Shown here: positions 20,513 to 30,896 of the stretch, piece after piece
Layout of the letters: every line of letters begins with the position of its first letter
How positions within the stretch are numbered: position 1 is the first letter of the stretch
Assembly: GCA_905221605.1 (NCBI GenBank)
Contig: CAJNDS010002497.1
Coordinates: 206,001 to 270,000, forward strand
Length of the DNA: 64,000 bases
From: Symbiodinium natans
Taxonomy: Eukaryota; Sar; Dinophyceae; Suessiales; Symbiodiniaceae
Direction: 5' to 3'
Translations under genes and position numbers: made by a program
Notes under the pieces: model-generated
Seen by the model: the letters and a program-made list of their open reading frames with translations, nothing else
Told to the model about the DNA's origin: nothing
Databases searched by the model: none

Positions 20513-21856
20513 GTTTAGGGTTTAGGGTTTAGGGTTTAGGGTTTAGGGTTTAGGGTTTAGGGTTTAGGGTTTAGGGCTCAGGGCTTGATTTTTTTTTTTT
20601 TTTTTTTTGGGGGGGGGGGGGGGGGTTTAGGATTTTAGGATTAGGGCTTCGCGTGTGGCGTTTTAGGCTTAGGGGTTGAGGGGGGGTTTGGGGGTTTAGG
20701 GTTTAGGGTTTGGTGCTCTAGGGTTTTAGGGTGGTTAGGGTTTAGGCTTAGGGTTTGGTCTGTAGGGTTTGTTGTGTTTTAGGGCTTTAGGGGGGATTGG
20801 GGTTTTGGGTTCGGGTTTAGGATTTACTGTCTAGGGTGAGATTTGGGAGCCGATATTTGCGGCGGCAGGCGGAGCTAGTAGGGTTTAGGGTTTAGGGTTT
20901 AGGGTTTAGGGTTTAGAGTTTGGGGTTTGGGGTTTAGGGTTCCCACCAGAGTTGAGAAGTATTCCGCAGCCCCCTTGCTAGGGTTCAGGGTTTTGAGCTT
21001 GGGCTGTAGTGCTTTAGAGATACGGGTTTACGGGTCATAGGGGTTTACGGTTGAGGATTCGGAGGCTCTTATCGTGCCAAAAAAGACTATACCAGGAGGT
21101 CTACGGCTTGAAACCTGTCCGGGGGCTTGCGGGGTCCACGGAGTTTGGAGGGCCTATAGGGTTTAGGGTTTTATGGTTATATATATACCTTAAACCCTAA
21201 ACCCTAAAACCCTAACCCTAAACCCTAAACCCTAAACCCTAAACCCTAAACCCTAAGCCTAAGTATATCATACTTTTCCATAGGGCTTATGGGGTTTAGG
21301 GTTGGAGGTTCAGGGTCTGCTTGCCGTTTGCGGTTCTTGCTGACTGGGCCGGTGAGCCCGTAGAACCACAGTCGAGTTACCTGATACCTTTGGGGACCTA
21401 AACCCTAAGCCCCTAAACCCTAAACCCTAAACCCTAAACCCCTAAACCCTAAACCCTAAACCCTAAACCCCTAAACCCTAACCCCTAAACCCTAAACCCC
21501 TAAACCCTAAACCTAAACCCTAAACCCTCGCATATGACACCCTTCAGCACCAAGTGTCGACCAGCAGCGACGTCATCTTCCCGAAGACGGAGGAGCTCGC
21601 GTAGACTAAGGCCTCCTCCGCGGGGGGGGGGGGGGGGGTTAGGGTTTAGGGTTTAGGGTTTAGGGTTTAGGGTTTAGGGTTTAGGGTTTACGGTTTAGCA
21701 GTGTGCGTGGCTTTTCGGCCGCAGGCTGTGCGGCAGCCAATCAGCCAATCAGCCAATCAGCCAATCAGCCAATCAGCCAATCAGCCGATCAGCCATTATG
21801 GGGTTTAGGGTTTAGGGTTTAGGGTTTGGGGTTGGGGGTTTGGGGTTTAGGGTTTA
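20513..21856. repeat. ITS arrays, homopolymers and an 8-bp CCAAT-type repeat
   Basis: TTTAGGG 20513-20575, T18/G18 runs 20590-20625, TTTAGGG 20880-20945, CCCTAAA 21187-21255 and 21390-21530 (mixed 7- and 8-bp units), a G-run near 21621-21638, TTTAGGG 21640-21695, seven tandem CAGCCAAT-like units 21737-21795, and TTTAGGG 21803-21856. Segment 20640-21180 is G/T-rich with no supported exon. Confidence 0.8.
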
Positions 21857-21901
21857 CACAGTGGGCCCTTTTAGATAGCCAGTTATAAGTGGGTTATAAG
21901 T
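21857..21901 (+). repeat. left terminal inverted repeat of the 13.5-kb transposon
   Basis: CACAGTGGGCCCTTTTAGAT, then AGCCAGTTATAAGTGGGTT. Preceded by TTTA of a TTTAGGG array. Confidence 0.9.
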
Positions 21902-22426
21902 CAATAGCCAAAGGGGCTGTTTTGCTATTGACTTAGAACCCACTTAGAACTTTGCTTATCTTTAGCTATGTTTTGTATCTAGGTTAGAGGTGACTTATAT
22001 GTAAAGTTATCTTTTTGCGTCTGTTCTGTATCATTTTTTGTATCGAAAGCTATCTTTTTTAGTGTTTGTCGCAGTGTGACATCCGAAAAGAGGTTTTTTG
22101 TGTGGCTTTTTTCAGTCCTGCAGTACAAGTTTCAGGATGCATAAAAAAAGCAACATTGCAAGGCACATAGAATGTGTTCTCAGGCGCTATTCTTCATAAT
22201 ATTTCCCCCCCCACACACACACATGTACATAGCAGCACTGCATTGACACTGTTCCCGCGGCCCGGAGGAGCCGCAGTGATGGATCGGTGTATATATAACG
22301 TTATGCATAATATATATAATATATATATATATATACATAAGATTGTTTGATTACATTTCAAGATACGGCGATCCGTGGAACCGCCTGACGTCGTTAGACA
22401 TGCACTGTGTTCGTTCTTTCGTACTT
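21902..22426. other. left subterminal region of the transposon
   Basis: AT-rich with repeated CTTAGAACCCACTTAG, TTATAAGT and AGCTATCTTTTT motifs, likely transposase-binding repeats. A CA run lies at 22209-22222, a hairpin motif at 22257-22274 and TA repeats at 22310-22335. It is the 3' flank of the transposase gene. Confidence 0.6.
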
Positions 22427-24467
22427 TCACAGCAAGACCCGCAGGCCGTCTGCTTCGGACAGCCAGAAAGTTGCTGCTCGCAGTTGTGTAAAGTCGGTCA
22501 CAGCCAGGATCTCATCTCCAGGCGTGAACAACGAGCTGAACAGCATCTTCCTTTGAAGGGTGCATTTGCGCACCAGCAGCAAAGGCCTGTCGTTTTTGTC
22601 CAGGCAACAATGCTCAACAAAGCCACAAAGCGGGCTGACCAGGAAATCATTTGTGCTCCATCTGATCCCCTCGAGCCTGAAGCCTTTGATTTTGCGGAGG
22701 TGGTGACCAAGCAGAAGTACAGGCTCCGGGTTCCCAAAGATCTGCATTTGAAGAGCATCATGTCGACTCTGTAGACTGTCCAAGCAACTAAATAGCATTC
22801 TAGACAGCACAGCCTTGGCGAAGGGTTGCCTGCCAACACAGCTATCTGTGTTTTTGTTGGACACAGCTTTGTAGCTCTGATGCTTTTTCTCAGCTGGCTC
22901 GGTGTCTATCCACATACCAGCCACATCAGTCATTTGTGCTGGCATGTGCAATCTCCAATGGTGCTTCGGCCGCATGGCGTCCTTGTAGCAGTTTGCCACA
23001 GCCGATTGATGCGCGACTTGTAGTCGCTGCAGGTCTGACAGGCCTGCGCTGCCATGGCCCGCCTTCAGTTTGGCCAGCTGCAGCCGTATTTGCAAGAGCA
23101 GACCCAGAGAGTGCAGCTCGCGCTGCAGCTGCGCCTGCGGACGGGCTGCACCCAACTCTTCCAGGAAGCATGCCAGCAGGGGCAGGAGAGCTCGACAGTC
23201 GGTCGCGCTGCCTTTGTAGGTTCCTTCTCCGAAACGAGAAGGGTGAAAGAGCGCAGCGCGCCAAGCCGGGCTCTTGCTCGCCACGCCAGCAGGTCTACAC
23301 CATCTGCTTTGCTTGGCCATGGCTGCCAAGTCGCTGGGCTCGATCTGCATGTTTTCTTTCACCCGCGTCATGAGCAAGGCAATCTCGGAAGCAGCCACGC
23401 CGCCGCTGGTCCAGTAAGTGTGCATCACATCGAACAGCATCCTGGACGGCGGGAGTTCGGTCCTCAGCAGCTGATCTTGCAACAACGACTTCTCATGAAA
23501 AGTGAAGCCGCTCAGAGTCTCCTCTCTGCTGAATGCTGTCGCGCTCAGCACGCTCTTGCGTGCTCGCTGTTGGTCTGCCCAGGTGAAGATCTCGGCGTCT
23601 GTAGAGAGGCTGAATTTCTCAGGCTCAGCACAGCAGATGTCGACAGCCCAGGAATCGTGAAGACTTGCCTTCTCATGACCTCGGGAGAAGACATTTTTGC
23701 AGAGATGGCACGGCTTCATGCCGGCGCCGCCAGTGCATGTCAGTGCGGATCTCAGAGCGTCCCCATCACAGACGGCGCAGGACAGCTTGCAGCGGAGAAG
23801 GAAACATTCGCGCCTGCACCTCAGGTGTGATTGGGTTATGTGTAGTAGCTATATCACTCTACCTGGGTACAGTGGGAGTATAGAAGCCCACGACAAAAAA
23901 TCATGCTACGTCTCAAAACCATGTTGGCTGTATGGCAATGCCGTGGTCCAGCATGTCGTTCCTGAGGACTTCCAGCAGTGGACGCAGCAGAGCGCCCATC
24001 CCGCCTTTGTCTTTCTTCAAGGCGGCTGATTGTACGAGTCCAATCGGGAACCAATCAGCCGGATCCCGCACGCCGCACTCCATGATGCAGCAATATACAA
24101 CACAGCTCTTTTTGCCGGTATTGGCTCGCAACACATTACCGCTGGTAGTGTCGTCCCATGAGATGCACAGTCGGAGTGATTCTCGGCCAGCATGAGAAGC
24201 GGTGTGCAATCGCTCTGCCAGCCACTCATGCTTGCCGCAGAAGAACTGAATCACTCGACCGACATGAGCCACACATGCTGTCTCCTCGCCTAGATCTATG
24301 TCGAGCAGGAGATCACGTGGCAGTGCGTCCGCACTTTCTGTGCGCACAGCCTTGCGCGAGCATGCCAGTGCTTTGGCAATGGTGCACTCGGCTGTGCCAG
24401 CGGACAGCAAAGCCCTCGCTGCGGCCGGGTCTGGCAGCTGACGCTTGCGACCTCGTTTGCCGCCCAT
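22427..24467 (-). CDS. transposase, two exons, 644 residues
   Basis: ATG at 24467; exon 1 24467-23920; a 106-bp intron (donor GTTTTGAG, acceptor GTGCAG|G); exon 2 23813-22427 ends with a stop. The joined frame is 645 codons including stop. Visible motifs: a basic N-terminus (GGKRGRKRQ); SWDDTTSGNVL at ~103-113; a cysteine cluster CKLSCAVCDGD and CHLCKNV (~191-223); FDVMHTYW (~310-317); PKHHWRLHMP (~465-474); then DTEPAEKKH (~486-494). The last resembles the DTE/NTE-x2-E-x2-H signature of CACTA/Plavaka-type transposases. From memory, this layout matches a large family repeated in Symbiodiniaceae genomes. It should excise and insert the element. The catalytic acids are inferred (D105/D106, D311, an E of DTEPAE). 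The frame is intact, so it may be active. Confidence 0.8.
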
Positions 24468-24871
24468 GCTTCGACAAGGCTATGGCGAGGAGAGTCGGCC
24501 TACATGTCTGCTAACGTGTGTTTAACGTACGCAGGTTTCAGGGTTTAGGGTTTAGGGTTTTGGGTTTATATAAGGGTTTCTGGGTTGTACATATAGGGTC
24601 CATATAGGGCTTATTTCTATAGGGTTGAGAGTTTAATTATATGGGAACATTGCATGTGGAGTCCTAGACGAGGCATGCAGGCGGCGGCGTACTGTCATGG
24701 TCCTCCCCGCTCACAAGAGGCTTTCTACAGCGACCCCAAGAGCCGCCTCAGCACATGTATGCAGCAATTCACATGTATACCCAAATGACATGTCATATAT
24801 ATGTGGATCTACCCGAAACTTTGAAGCGGTCCGGAGAACCGCCAGCAGGATGATACACACACGGTCCTTTT

Positions 24872-25543
24872 TTACTCCTCTTCTTGCCACGTAGGGTCGT
24901 CCAAGCAAGCGCGCGACTCGGGCAGGAACAGCACTTTGCTTAAGTCCCTGAGCGCCTGGTCCGCCTCTAGAGCGAAGCGCGAGACGGTTCGCAGGACTCT
25001 CCTGCACGCGACCACACGCGCTTCCACTTCGCTGCTGCTTGCAGCGTCAGGCGAGGCCAAGCGGGTCGCAGACGCGCCCAGCTGCGAGGCGGCTGCGGCC
25101 GAACCTTGTTCAGGGTGTCGCGGCTCTGCCACACTCTGAGCTACCGCCTGAGCCAACGTGGGCTCTTCACCGGCTGCAACCTCCTGCTGCGGCTGCTCGC
25201 TCCAGGCCCCACCTGTGCGGCAAAGAATATTTAGAACGGAACCGATCTATATATGTATATATATATATATAGAGACTATATATATAGAGATTCATATATT
25301 ATATATAGTGTGTACATATCAATATATCTGTCTCTTCATGCAGATACGCGCGAGTATATATACACAGCGACCCGGAGGGCCGCCAGTATATATGTGCCTA
25401 TCCGCGCATGCAGGACATGCGTCAGAAGGGCCTTCGTGCCAGCCTTGCCAGCCTTGCCAGCCTTGCCGGCCCCACCAGTCTTCCTGCGGCGGCGGCGGCA
25501 GCTCACGCGGGCGCTTCCATGGCCTCCCACCGTCACCGTCCAT
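24872..25543 (-). CDS. small transposon-borne gene, two exons, 150 residues, GWQ repeats
   Basis: ATG at 25543. Exon 1 runs to 25432 and ends before a GC donor (GAAG|GCCCTT). Exon 2 is 25212-24872 after CGCACAG|G. The joined length is 453 bases, a whole number of codons with stop. Exon 1 reads PWKRPRELPPPPQEDWW and a tandem GWQGWQGW. Exon 2 is alanine/glutamate-rich and ends with a helical stretch, RTVSRFALEADQALRDLSK. No domain recognised. The intron holds a TA-rich tract and one copy of the hairpin motif. Lies just upstream of the transposase start. Confidence 0.5.
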
Positions 25544-25834
25544 GTTTGAGCAAGCACAGCTGCCGGTGGGACGGGTATACCTGGCTGCAGCAGCGAGGGC
25601 TTGCACAGTCAAGCAGGCGGCCCGCAGAGCCGCCTTGTTATGTACGTGTACAGACACGCAGGCAACCTTCCATATATATACTGGCACGGCGGCGACCCAG
25701 AGGGCCGCCCAGACGCAGGACGCTATATACACAAAAGGCACTTGAGAGTTTTTGTTTCTCCTGCTGCGCAGCTTGCATTAGCCGTGTCATGTTCTATACA
25801 CATATAGGAGCATTAGCAAGACCAGAGGCACCGC

Positions 25835-26160
25835 TTAGTCAACGGACTCGAAGAAGCTGACTATGGTTCCGCCTGGCATGGGCGCAGCCACTGCCTGCTG
25901 TCTCGTCCAGCAGCGAGCCGAGTGCGTTTGGCCCTTGCGGCAGCCAGAGCAGCAGTGCAGTCGACCCCCTTGGACATGACGACAGCACCCTGTACTCCAG
26001 CAAAAGGATGGCGCTGCCGTCCTCTGCTGCCGGCTCAAGCAGCGGTGGCTGTGTTCAGCTCCACCAGAGCCCGCGCAGCGCGAGCAGCAGTGTCGGAAGC
26101 CGTGCCCCGGCTTGCGGTCGCAGCCATGCGTCATGCAGTCTGGCCGCAGTGCATGCGTGA
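25835..26160 (-). CDS. cysteine-rich tandem-domain exon, transposon cargo
   Basis: An open frame ending at 25835 encodes two copies of a Cys/His module. The first contains CDRKPGHGFRHCCSRC then EHSHRC; the second CWSTGCCRHVQGGRLHCCSGC then THSARC. Pattern: C-x3-C or C-x5-CC, then CC-x2-C, then H-x3-C. It ends VSFFESVD. I recall similar tandem CC-x2-C modules in many Symbiodiniaceae proteins, some linked to transposons; zinc binding is likely. The 5' limit is uncertain (no ATG in frame at the start), so an upstream exon is expected. Confidence 0.5.
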
Positions 26161-26465
26161 GAGCGCTCATGTCGCATGGGTCTCTGTACATGCACGCACG
26201 CGCAAGGCTCGAGCCGTGCTGCAAGACATGCATCCATTTTCCGTGCCACACATTCGAGCCCGGCAATGCAACTTAAACATGCCCCCCCCCCCCCGCGCAA
26301 GCACTCGAAAGCACAAGCGACCCGGCGAGCCGCCATGTGACAGCGGCCACGGAAATCAGCGAGCGATCTGATTTTGCCCTGCCGCCATGTCCATGGAAGC
26401 ACATGCAGTCTTCTGCTGCGTGTATACGTCCCTGCCGCCAAGTCGCCATCGAGGAGTCCAGGAGT

Positions 26466-26876
26466 TTAGGTCTCGCCAGTCTTCCTCTTGCGAAGCATCT
26501 TGCGCAGGCGCTCTTGAGCGTCCTTGGCCAGCCACGGGCTGCGCGGCTGGGACGCAGGGATGAGCGTCACGTCGGAGCGCGGCGGCGGGGAGTCCTCTTT
26601 CTGCTCGCTCTTGTCGGTTGCCTCGGGCTCGGCCTTCACCTTCTGGCGGACGGGCGTCTGCTCCAGCATCTTCTGCGTACTCGAGCCGCTGACTGCATAC
26701 GAGCCGCCCGTTCGGTAGCGCTTGCGTACATTCTCACCCAGAAGCTCCAGTGCCACCTCGCTGTTCTTCTGCAAGGCAAAGGCATGTGCGATGTTCATGC
26801 AGTCCATGTGCTCTTTGCCATAGAAGAGTCGAACACGACCTTCCTCCATGCGCCAGGATCTAGAGAAGCCGGGCAT
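26466..26876 (-). CDS. 136-residue transposon-borne protein, unidentified
   Basis: ATG at 26876, stop at 26466. It reads MDCMNIAHAFALQKN, then EVALELLGENVRKRY, a Pro/Glu/Lys-rich middle (VRQKVKAEPEATDKSEQKED) and a basic helix ending DAQERLRKMLRKRKTGET. The basic tail suggests nucleic-acid binding or nuclear import. It may be the last exon of a longer gene, since an acceptor-like CTCTAG lies just after the ATG. No family recognised. Confidence 0.5.
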   Translation of the reverse strand: MPGFSRSWRMEEGRVRLFYGKEHMDCMNIAHAFALQKNSEVALELLGENVRKRYRTGGSYAVSGSSTQKMLEQTPVRQKVKAEPEATDKSEQKEDSPPPRSDVTLIPASQPRSPWLAKDAQERLRKMLRKRKTGET

Positions 26877-27284
26877 GACTGCTCTGCATGCAGTGTCACC
26901 GATACTCGAGCAAGTGGCTGTATATACAAAGCAAGCATGAATGCTGCGCAGGACATAGGCAGGGCTATCGTTCCTGCTTCAGCTATATATATATATACAG
27001 CGCATCCACTCAGCGAGCCACAGCGAGCCACAGCGCCCGCCGCCGTCAAGTATGCGTGTTCACTACTCGAAGCGCTTCCAGCAATGCTGCCAGGTCGTGT
27101 CATGTCTGCACACGCATGCAATGCGTGAAACTGCACTCAAGCCAATGCTTTGCGATGGTGATGAAAACAAGGCGAGGCAAATTAATGCGTCGCGTGCTGA
27201 AAAGCGCGCGACCGCAGTCGCTGAATTGTGCATGCCCTTCCGGAGTGAGGACTCGGAGGCAGGAAAGAAGAAGGGCCCAGCTTC

Positions 27285-28283
27285 TCAGTCGTCGTCAGGG
27301 TCGAAAGGCGCGTGCTGTTCGGGCTCTTCGGGCTTCTCTTTGGGCTCGGCGTCCTCGCCGTCCTTCTGCTCTTTGGCAACCTCTTTCGGCAGGTCCACGG
27401 CTGGCTTCCTCTTGCTCTTGGCCTTGGCGGCCTTCTTGCAGCTGGCCAGCAAAACACCATGCGCGGCCTGGTAGTCCGTCTCCCGAAAGGTCATGTGCTC
27501 GAGCTTGTTCGTGTCCAGGAAGCGCAGGGCGGACGTCTTGTAGCCGAGAAGCGTCTCGAGACTGGGCTCGTCCTTGTACTGCTTGCGGGACGCCAGCATG
27601 GTCACCTGCGAGACAACCCTGGTGGCCAAGCGCGTGCAGGAGGACAGCTCGACCTTCTTGGCCTTCTCCATGGCTCTGTCCAGTTTGGACTGCTGCCGCT
27701 TGCGTTTCTGGCCCTTGGCTTTGCCGTTCTGCTCGCTCTTGCCGGACTGCTCGTCGGACAGCTCGGCCTCCAGCACCTCCTCTAGGGCAGGCTCGGCAAC
27801 GTTGCCGGGCTTGTGTCGCGGACGAAGCGACAGGGTGGCCGTCACGGCCTGCGCCTGCTTGAGCAGGGTGGCCGATGTCTCGGCTTCCAAACGCACGGAC
27901 CAGGTGTCTCCAAGTTGCTTCGACTCGCGCTTGGTTCCGTGCTGCTGGATGCGCTGGACATCATATCCTTTTTGTTGCCATACTGATAAAGGATAAAAAG
28001 GACTGAAGGAGGTCTCCCCGGAGCTACGCTCCAGCGTCCTGGAGATTGTCTGAGTCATGGCGGCACGAACGCGGTCGAACTTGAAGCGGCCGTTCTCCTT
28101 CATGGCCGAGGCTTGCTTGTAAAAGGTGGCCAAGTCGTCGGAGGAGAGGTTGTCGAAACTGGCAGGTGTCTGCAGCTTTGCCAGGTAACTCTGCAGCCTG
28201 TCGCAGGACACACAGACCCAGCTGACACTGCTCTTCTGCCTGCCCTCCACCTGCTCTGTGCCGCACTTGGAGCACACCGGCAT
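27285..28283 (-). CDS. 332-residue zinc-ribbon protein, transposon accessory gene
   Basis: ATG at 28283, stop at 27285, no intron. The N-terminus is a four-cysteine ribbon, C-x2-C at CSKCG and CVSC about 22 residues later. The middle includes PLSVWQQKGYDVQRI, and the C-terminal third is Lys/Glu-rich with a DPDDD end. As I recall, a CxxC module followed by a PLSVY-QQ-GYD-like block is repeated in many Symbiodiniaceae transposon proteins. It could be a DNA- or protein-binding subunit acting with the transposase, as two-protein CACTA elements use. Its position between two other minus-strand genes supports membership of the element. Confidence 0.65.
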   Translation of the reverse strand: MPVCSKCGTEQVEGRQKSSVSWVCVSCDRLQSYLAKLQTPASFDNLSSDDLATFYKQASAMKENGRFKFDRVRAAMTQTISRTLERSSGETSFSPFYPLSVWQQKGYDVQRIQQHGTKRESKQLGDTWSVRLEAETSATLLKQAQAVTATLSLRPRHKPGNVAEPALEEVLEAELSDEQSGKSEQNGKAKGQKRKRQQSKLDRAMEKAKKVELSSCTRLATRVVSQVTMLASRKQYKDEPSLETLLGYKTSALRFLDTNKLEHMTFRETDYQAAHGVLLASCKKAAKAKSKRKPAVDLPKEVAKEQKDGEDAEPKEKPEEPEQHAPFDPDDD

Positions 28284-28383
28284 GAGGCCAAGGAAGGGCA
28301 GGGAGAGGTGCTACAGACAGAGGCTGGCGAGCAAGCAGCTGCAGCAAAGAGAGGATTTGGGACTATTGCTGAGGCAAAACTGG

Positions 28384-28560
28384 ACAGAAACGGACCCCGG
28401 GCGAAAGGCAGCAGAAGGCAGCGGGAGGCAGCAGGGGCCTGCTGCCTCCAAGGCAGCCGGGCCGGGAAGTCTGCAGGGCTTCGAGAAACTGTCCCCCGCT
28501 GCCTTTGCCTGGGGGTCTGGGCAAAGGCAGCGGAAGGCAGCGGGAGGCAGCGGGCCTACC
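28384..28560. repeat. GGCAGC-rich minisatellite
   Basis: Two clusters of AAGGCAGCGG and GAGGCAGC units (28403-28440 and 28520-28556) with an inverted GCTGCCT block between them. Lies just upstream of the zinc-ribbon gene. Confidence 0.7.
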
Positions 28561-29711
28561 TGACTACACTTTCCCTGCCCTTGGGGGGCGAGTAGAGGGT
28601 GTAGTTTTTCATCTCCCGTGAGACTGCTGGCAGTAAGGCCGGTCCGAAAGAGCAGAGACTCGGGCAGCTCGAAGAAGCAGGAGACTATGGACTTGGGCTC
28701 TGCTCAGGCTGGGAAGAGAGAAGTCCCGAGTGTCACAGAAGCGAAACTGCTGCTACAGAGCCCGTACTACTTCGAAGATTCCAGAACTCAGAAGAGGAGA
28801 GCAGCGGGGCAGAGTGCTATAGGCAAAGCTGCTGCTGCAGCGGCCCTCCGGACCGCCGCTGTAGCCCGCAAGCACGGATGAGCAAAAGCTTTATTCAGGA
28901 ACCCATCTTAGAGCTGGAGATATCTACCGTGCCTGCTTCTGAACAGAGACCCCACAGTGTGCATGCTCGTGCCATGGGACTGCGACGCAAAACTCCCTGG
29001 ATCAGGCCAAGCGACCCAGTGAGCCGCGCTGGCGCTCACACACTCTTTTTTTCTCCAGCACCTCGTCCGAGCAGTTGCACTGCAGGTTACATAGGTTTAT
29101 AGGGTTTAGGGTTTCGGGACTTTTGAAACACCAACCCGAGGGAAAAGCAGAACCAAAACCAACAGAAAAAACAAAAAACAACCGAATGACATGGAAAACA
29201 CAGACAAAAACAAGCCAAACAAATAAAAAACAACAGTTTTGAAAATCGTATTTCTAAAGGAGGTACTTTTTTTTCAGGTTTAGGGTTTAGGATTTAGGGT
29301 TTAGGGTTTAGGGTTTAGGGTTATAAGGTTCCACGGTTTAGGGTTTAAAGGGTTTAAGGTTTAGGGTTTATAGGGTTTTGGGTTTCGGAGTCATTGGACA
29401 TTCTTTGTCCCCGGCAAGGAGAGGAGGTGCAGTAACTCATGCCACACCTACACTGCGCAGTTTGGCTGTTAGCGCGGCTGCGGTGAGCACCCAAGCAGAA
29501 GCCCTGCCATGCTGCATGCCAGGACGCCTGCAGCGACCCAGCGAGCCGCGGGCGTGACTCTACACTCCAACACAGAAGCGCGGCAGCGACCCGGCGGGCC
29601 GCCAAGGTTATAGCAAGTGGCAAGAAGCATTCTCTACCCCTATACGGACTGTCGTGAGACTTTTTTGCACGCGCCGCCTGGAAGTTCCCTGCCAGCAGTC
29701 GCTGTTATAAC
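28561..29711. other. transposon spacer without a supported gene
   Basis: Contains four hairpin motifs (28838, 29009, 29531, 29584), an A-rich stretch (29130-29240) and a short degenerate TTTAGGG run (29278-29375). GC-rich open segments on both strands are ambiguous. Confidence 0.5.
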
Positions 29712-29921
29712 TCACGAGGACCCGGGGTCTGCTTTTCTACCCTCCTCCTCCCTCTCACTGCGAGCCGCTGCATGCGCCGTCAAAGCAGCGCGCACGGCAG
29801 CCTGCAGGCGCTCCAGGTACTCCGTGGGCCACTCCACCATCTCTGCCGGCAACAAACGCGGCTCGATGTCCTCGAAGGCCAACAGGAAGGCCGACGGCTC
29901 GAACTCGGAGCTCGTCTCCAT
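29712..29921 (-). CDS. short acidic reading frame or 5' exon in the transposon
   Basis: ATG at 29921, stop at 29712 (69 codons). It reads METSSEFEPSAFLLAFEDIE, then a helix EYLERLQAAVRAALTAHAAA. A strong donor, CTCGCA|GTGAGAG, lies inside (near 29764), so it is likely a first exon spliced leftward. GC3-rich. Unidentified. Confidence 0.4.
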   Translation of the reverse strand: METSSEFEPSAFLLAFEDIEPRLLPAEMVEWPTEYLERLQAAVRAALTAHAAARSEREEEGRKADPGSS

Positions 29922-30665
29922 GGCTGTCCAGGCGGACGCGTCTCCGAGAGTAAGTACTCCAGGCCGGCGGCTGCAGCGGTGCTGTGCCATGCCGCATGCA
30001 GTGCAGTATATAGACGTGCGTGCTTAAACATGCAAACGCAGGTGGTGCCGGCCGCGGCCCGGCGAGCCGCAGGAGCGTGCACATGTCTGAGCGATGCTTT
30101 TCGTATACCGAGAAACATGTGTGCCCATGTACAGACTCTATATGTACGATCGCAAACAAAGGACGTCCTACCAACATGCTTGACATGACACTGTGTATAC
30201 ATGCAGCCCGCGGCCCAGAGAGCCGCAGGTGGTATGCATCTTTGCAAACGTGAGGCCAACCCTAAACTTAAACCCCCAAACCCGAAACCTATATGTACCC
30301 ATATTACAAACCCTAGATATACCCTATATAATCTCTATAAACCCTCCACAGGCCCTATACCCTAAACCTTAAATAAATAAATAAATATATATATATATAT
30401 ATAACCCTGCACCCTAAACCCTGCACCTTCTATACACTTTTCTCTAATATGTATAAACCTTTGCAAGCGTGAGGCCAACCCTAAACCGTAAACCCATATA
30501 TGGGATAGAAACCCTATATATATATATATCCATATATATATATATATATCCATATATATATATATATGTATATATAGGGCGCGCCTTTTTTCTTTTTTTC
30601 TCCCTCCTCTCCCTCTCCTCCTTTTTTCTTTTCCCCCCCCCCTTCTTGTGCTTCTTCTTGCAGAC
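29922..30665. other. transposon intron/spacer with TA repeats and hairpin motifs
   Basis: Two hairpin motifs (30054, 30210), several TATATA tracts (30383-30402, 30512-30570) and a degenerate pair of ~50-bp repeats (30265-30295 and 30445-30500, both with GTGAGGCCAACCCTAAAC). No supported exon. Confidence 0.5.
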
Positions 30666-30896
30666 CCGTTCCCGCTGTCTCACTGTGGTGTTCAGCAGGA
30701 AGCTCGCAACGAGCGCTTCGCTCTCCTTCTGGTCTGCAGCTGGCGCCAGCGCAGGCGGCTGTGGCGGCGGAGAGTCGACCGCCTTCCAGAGGGGCAGGGC
30801 CTCCCAGGCACGGAGGAAGTTGACTGCAGTCTGCATCTCGAGCCGGAAACCACGCGCCGAAACAATGCATGGATTTGCGTTGAAACACCCAGACAG
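30666..30896 (-). CDS. candidate exon of 77 codons in the transposon
   Basis: Follows a pyrimidine-rich CTGCGCAG acceptor and ends before GTCTGC. It reads EMQTAVNFLRAWEALPLWKA, a proline-rich hinge, then ESEALVASFLLNTTVRQRER. Exactly 231 bases, phase 0 at both ends. Function unknown. Confidence 0.45.

Noticed and set aside
23054-23830. Long plus-strand open frames opposite the transposase
   Set aside because: Antisense shadows of a GC3-rich coding exon; the minus strand has the cysteine and acidic motifs and a valid intron.
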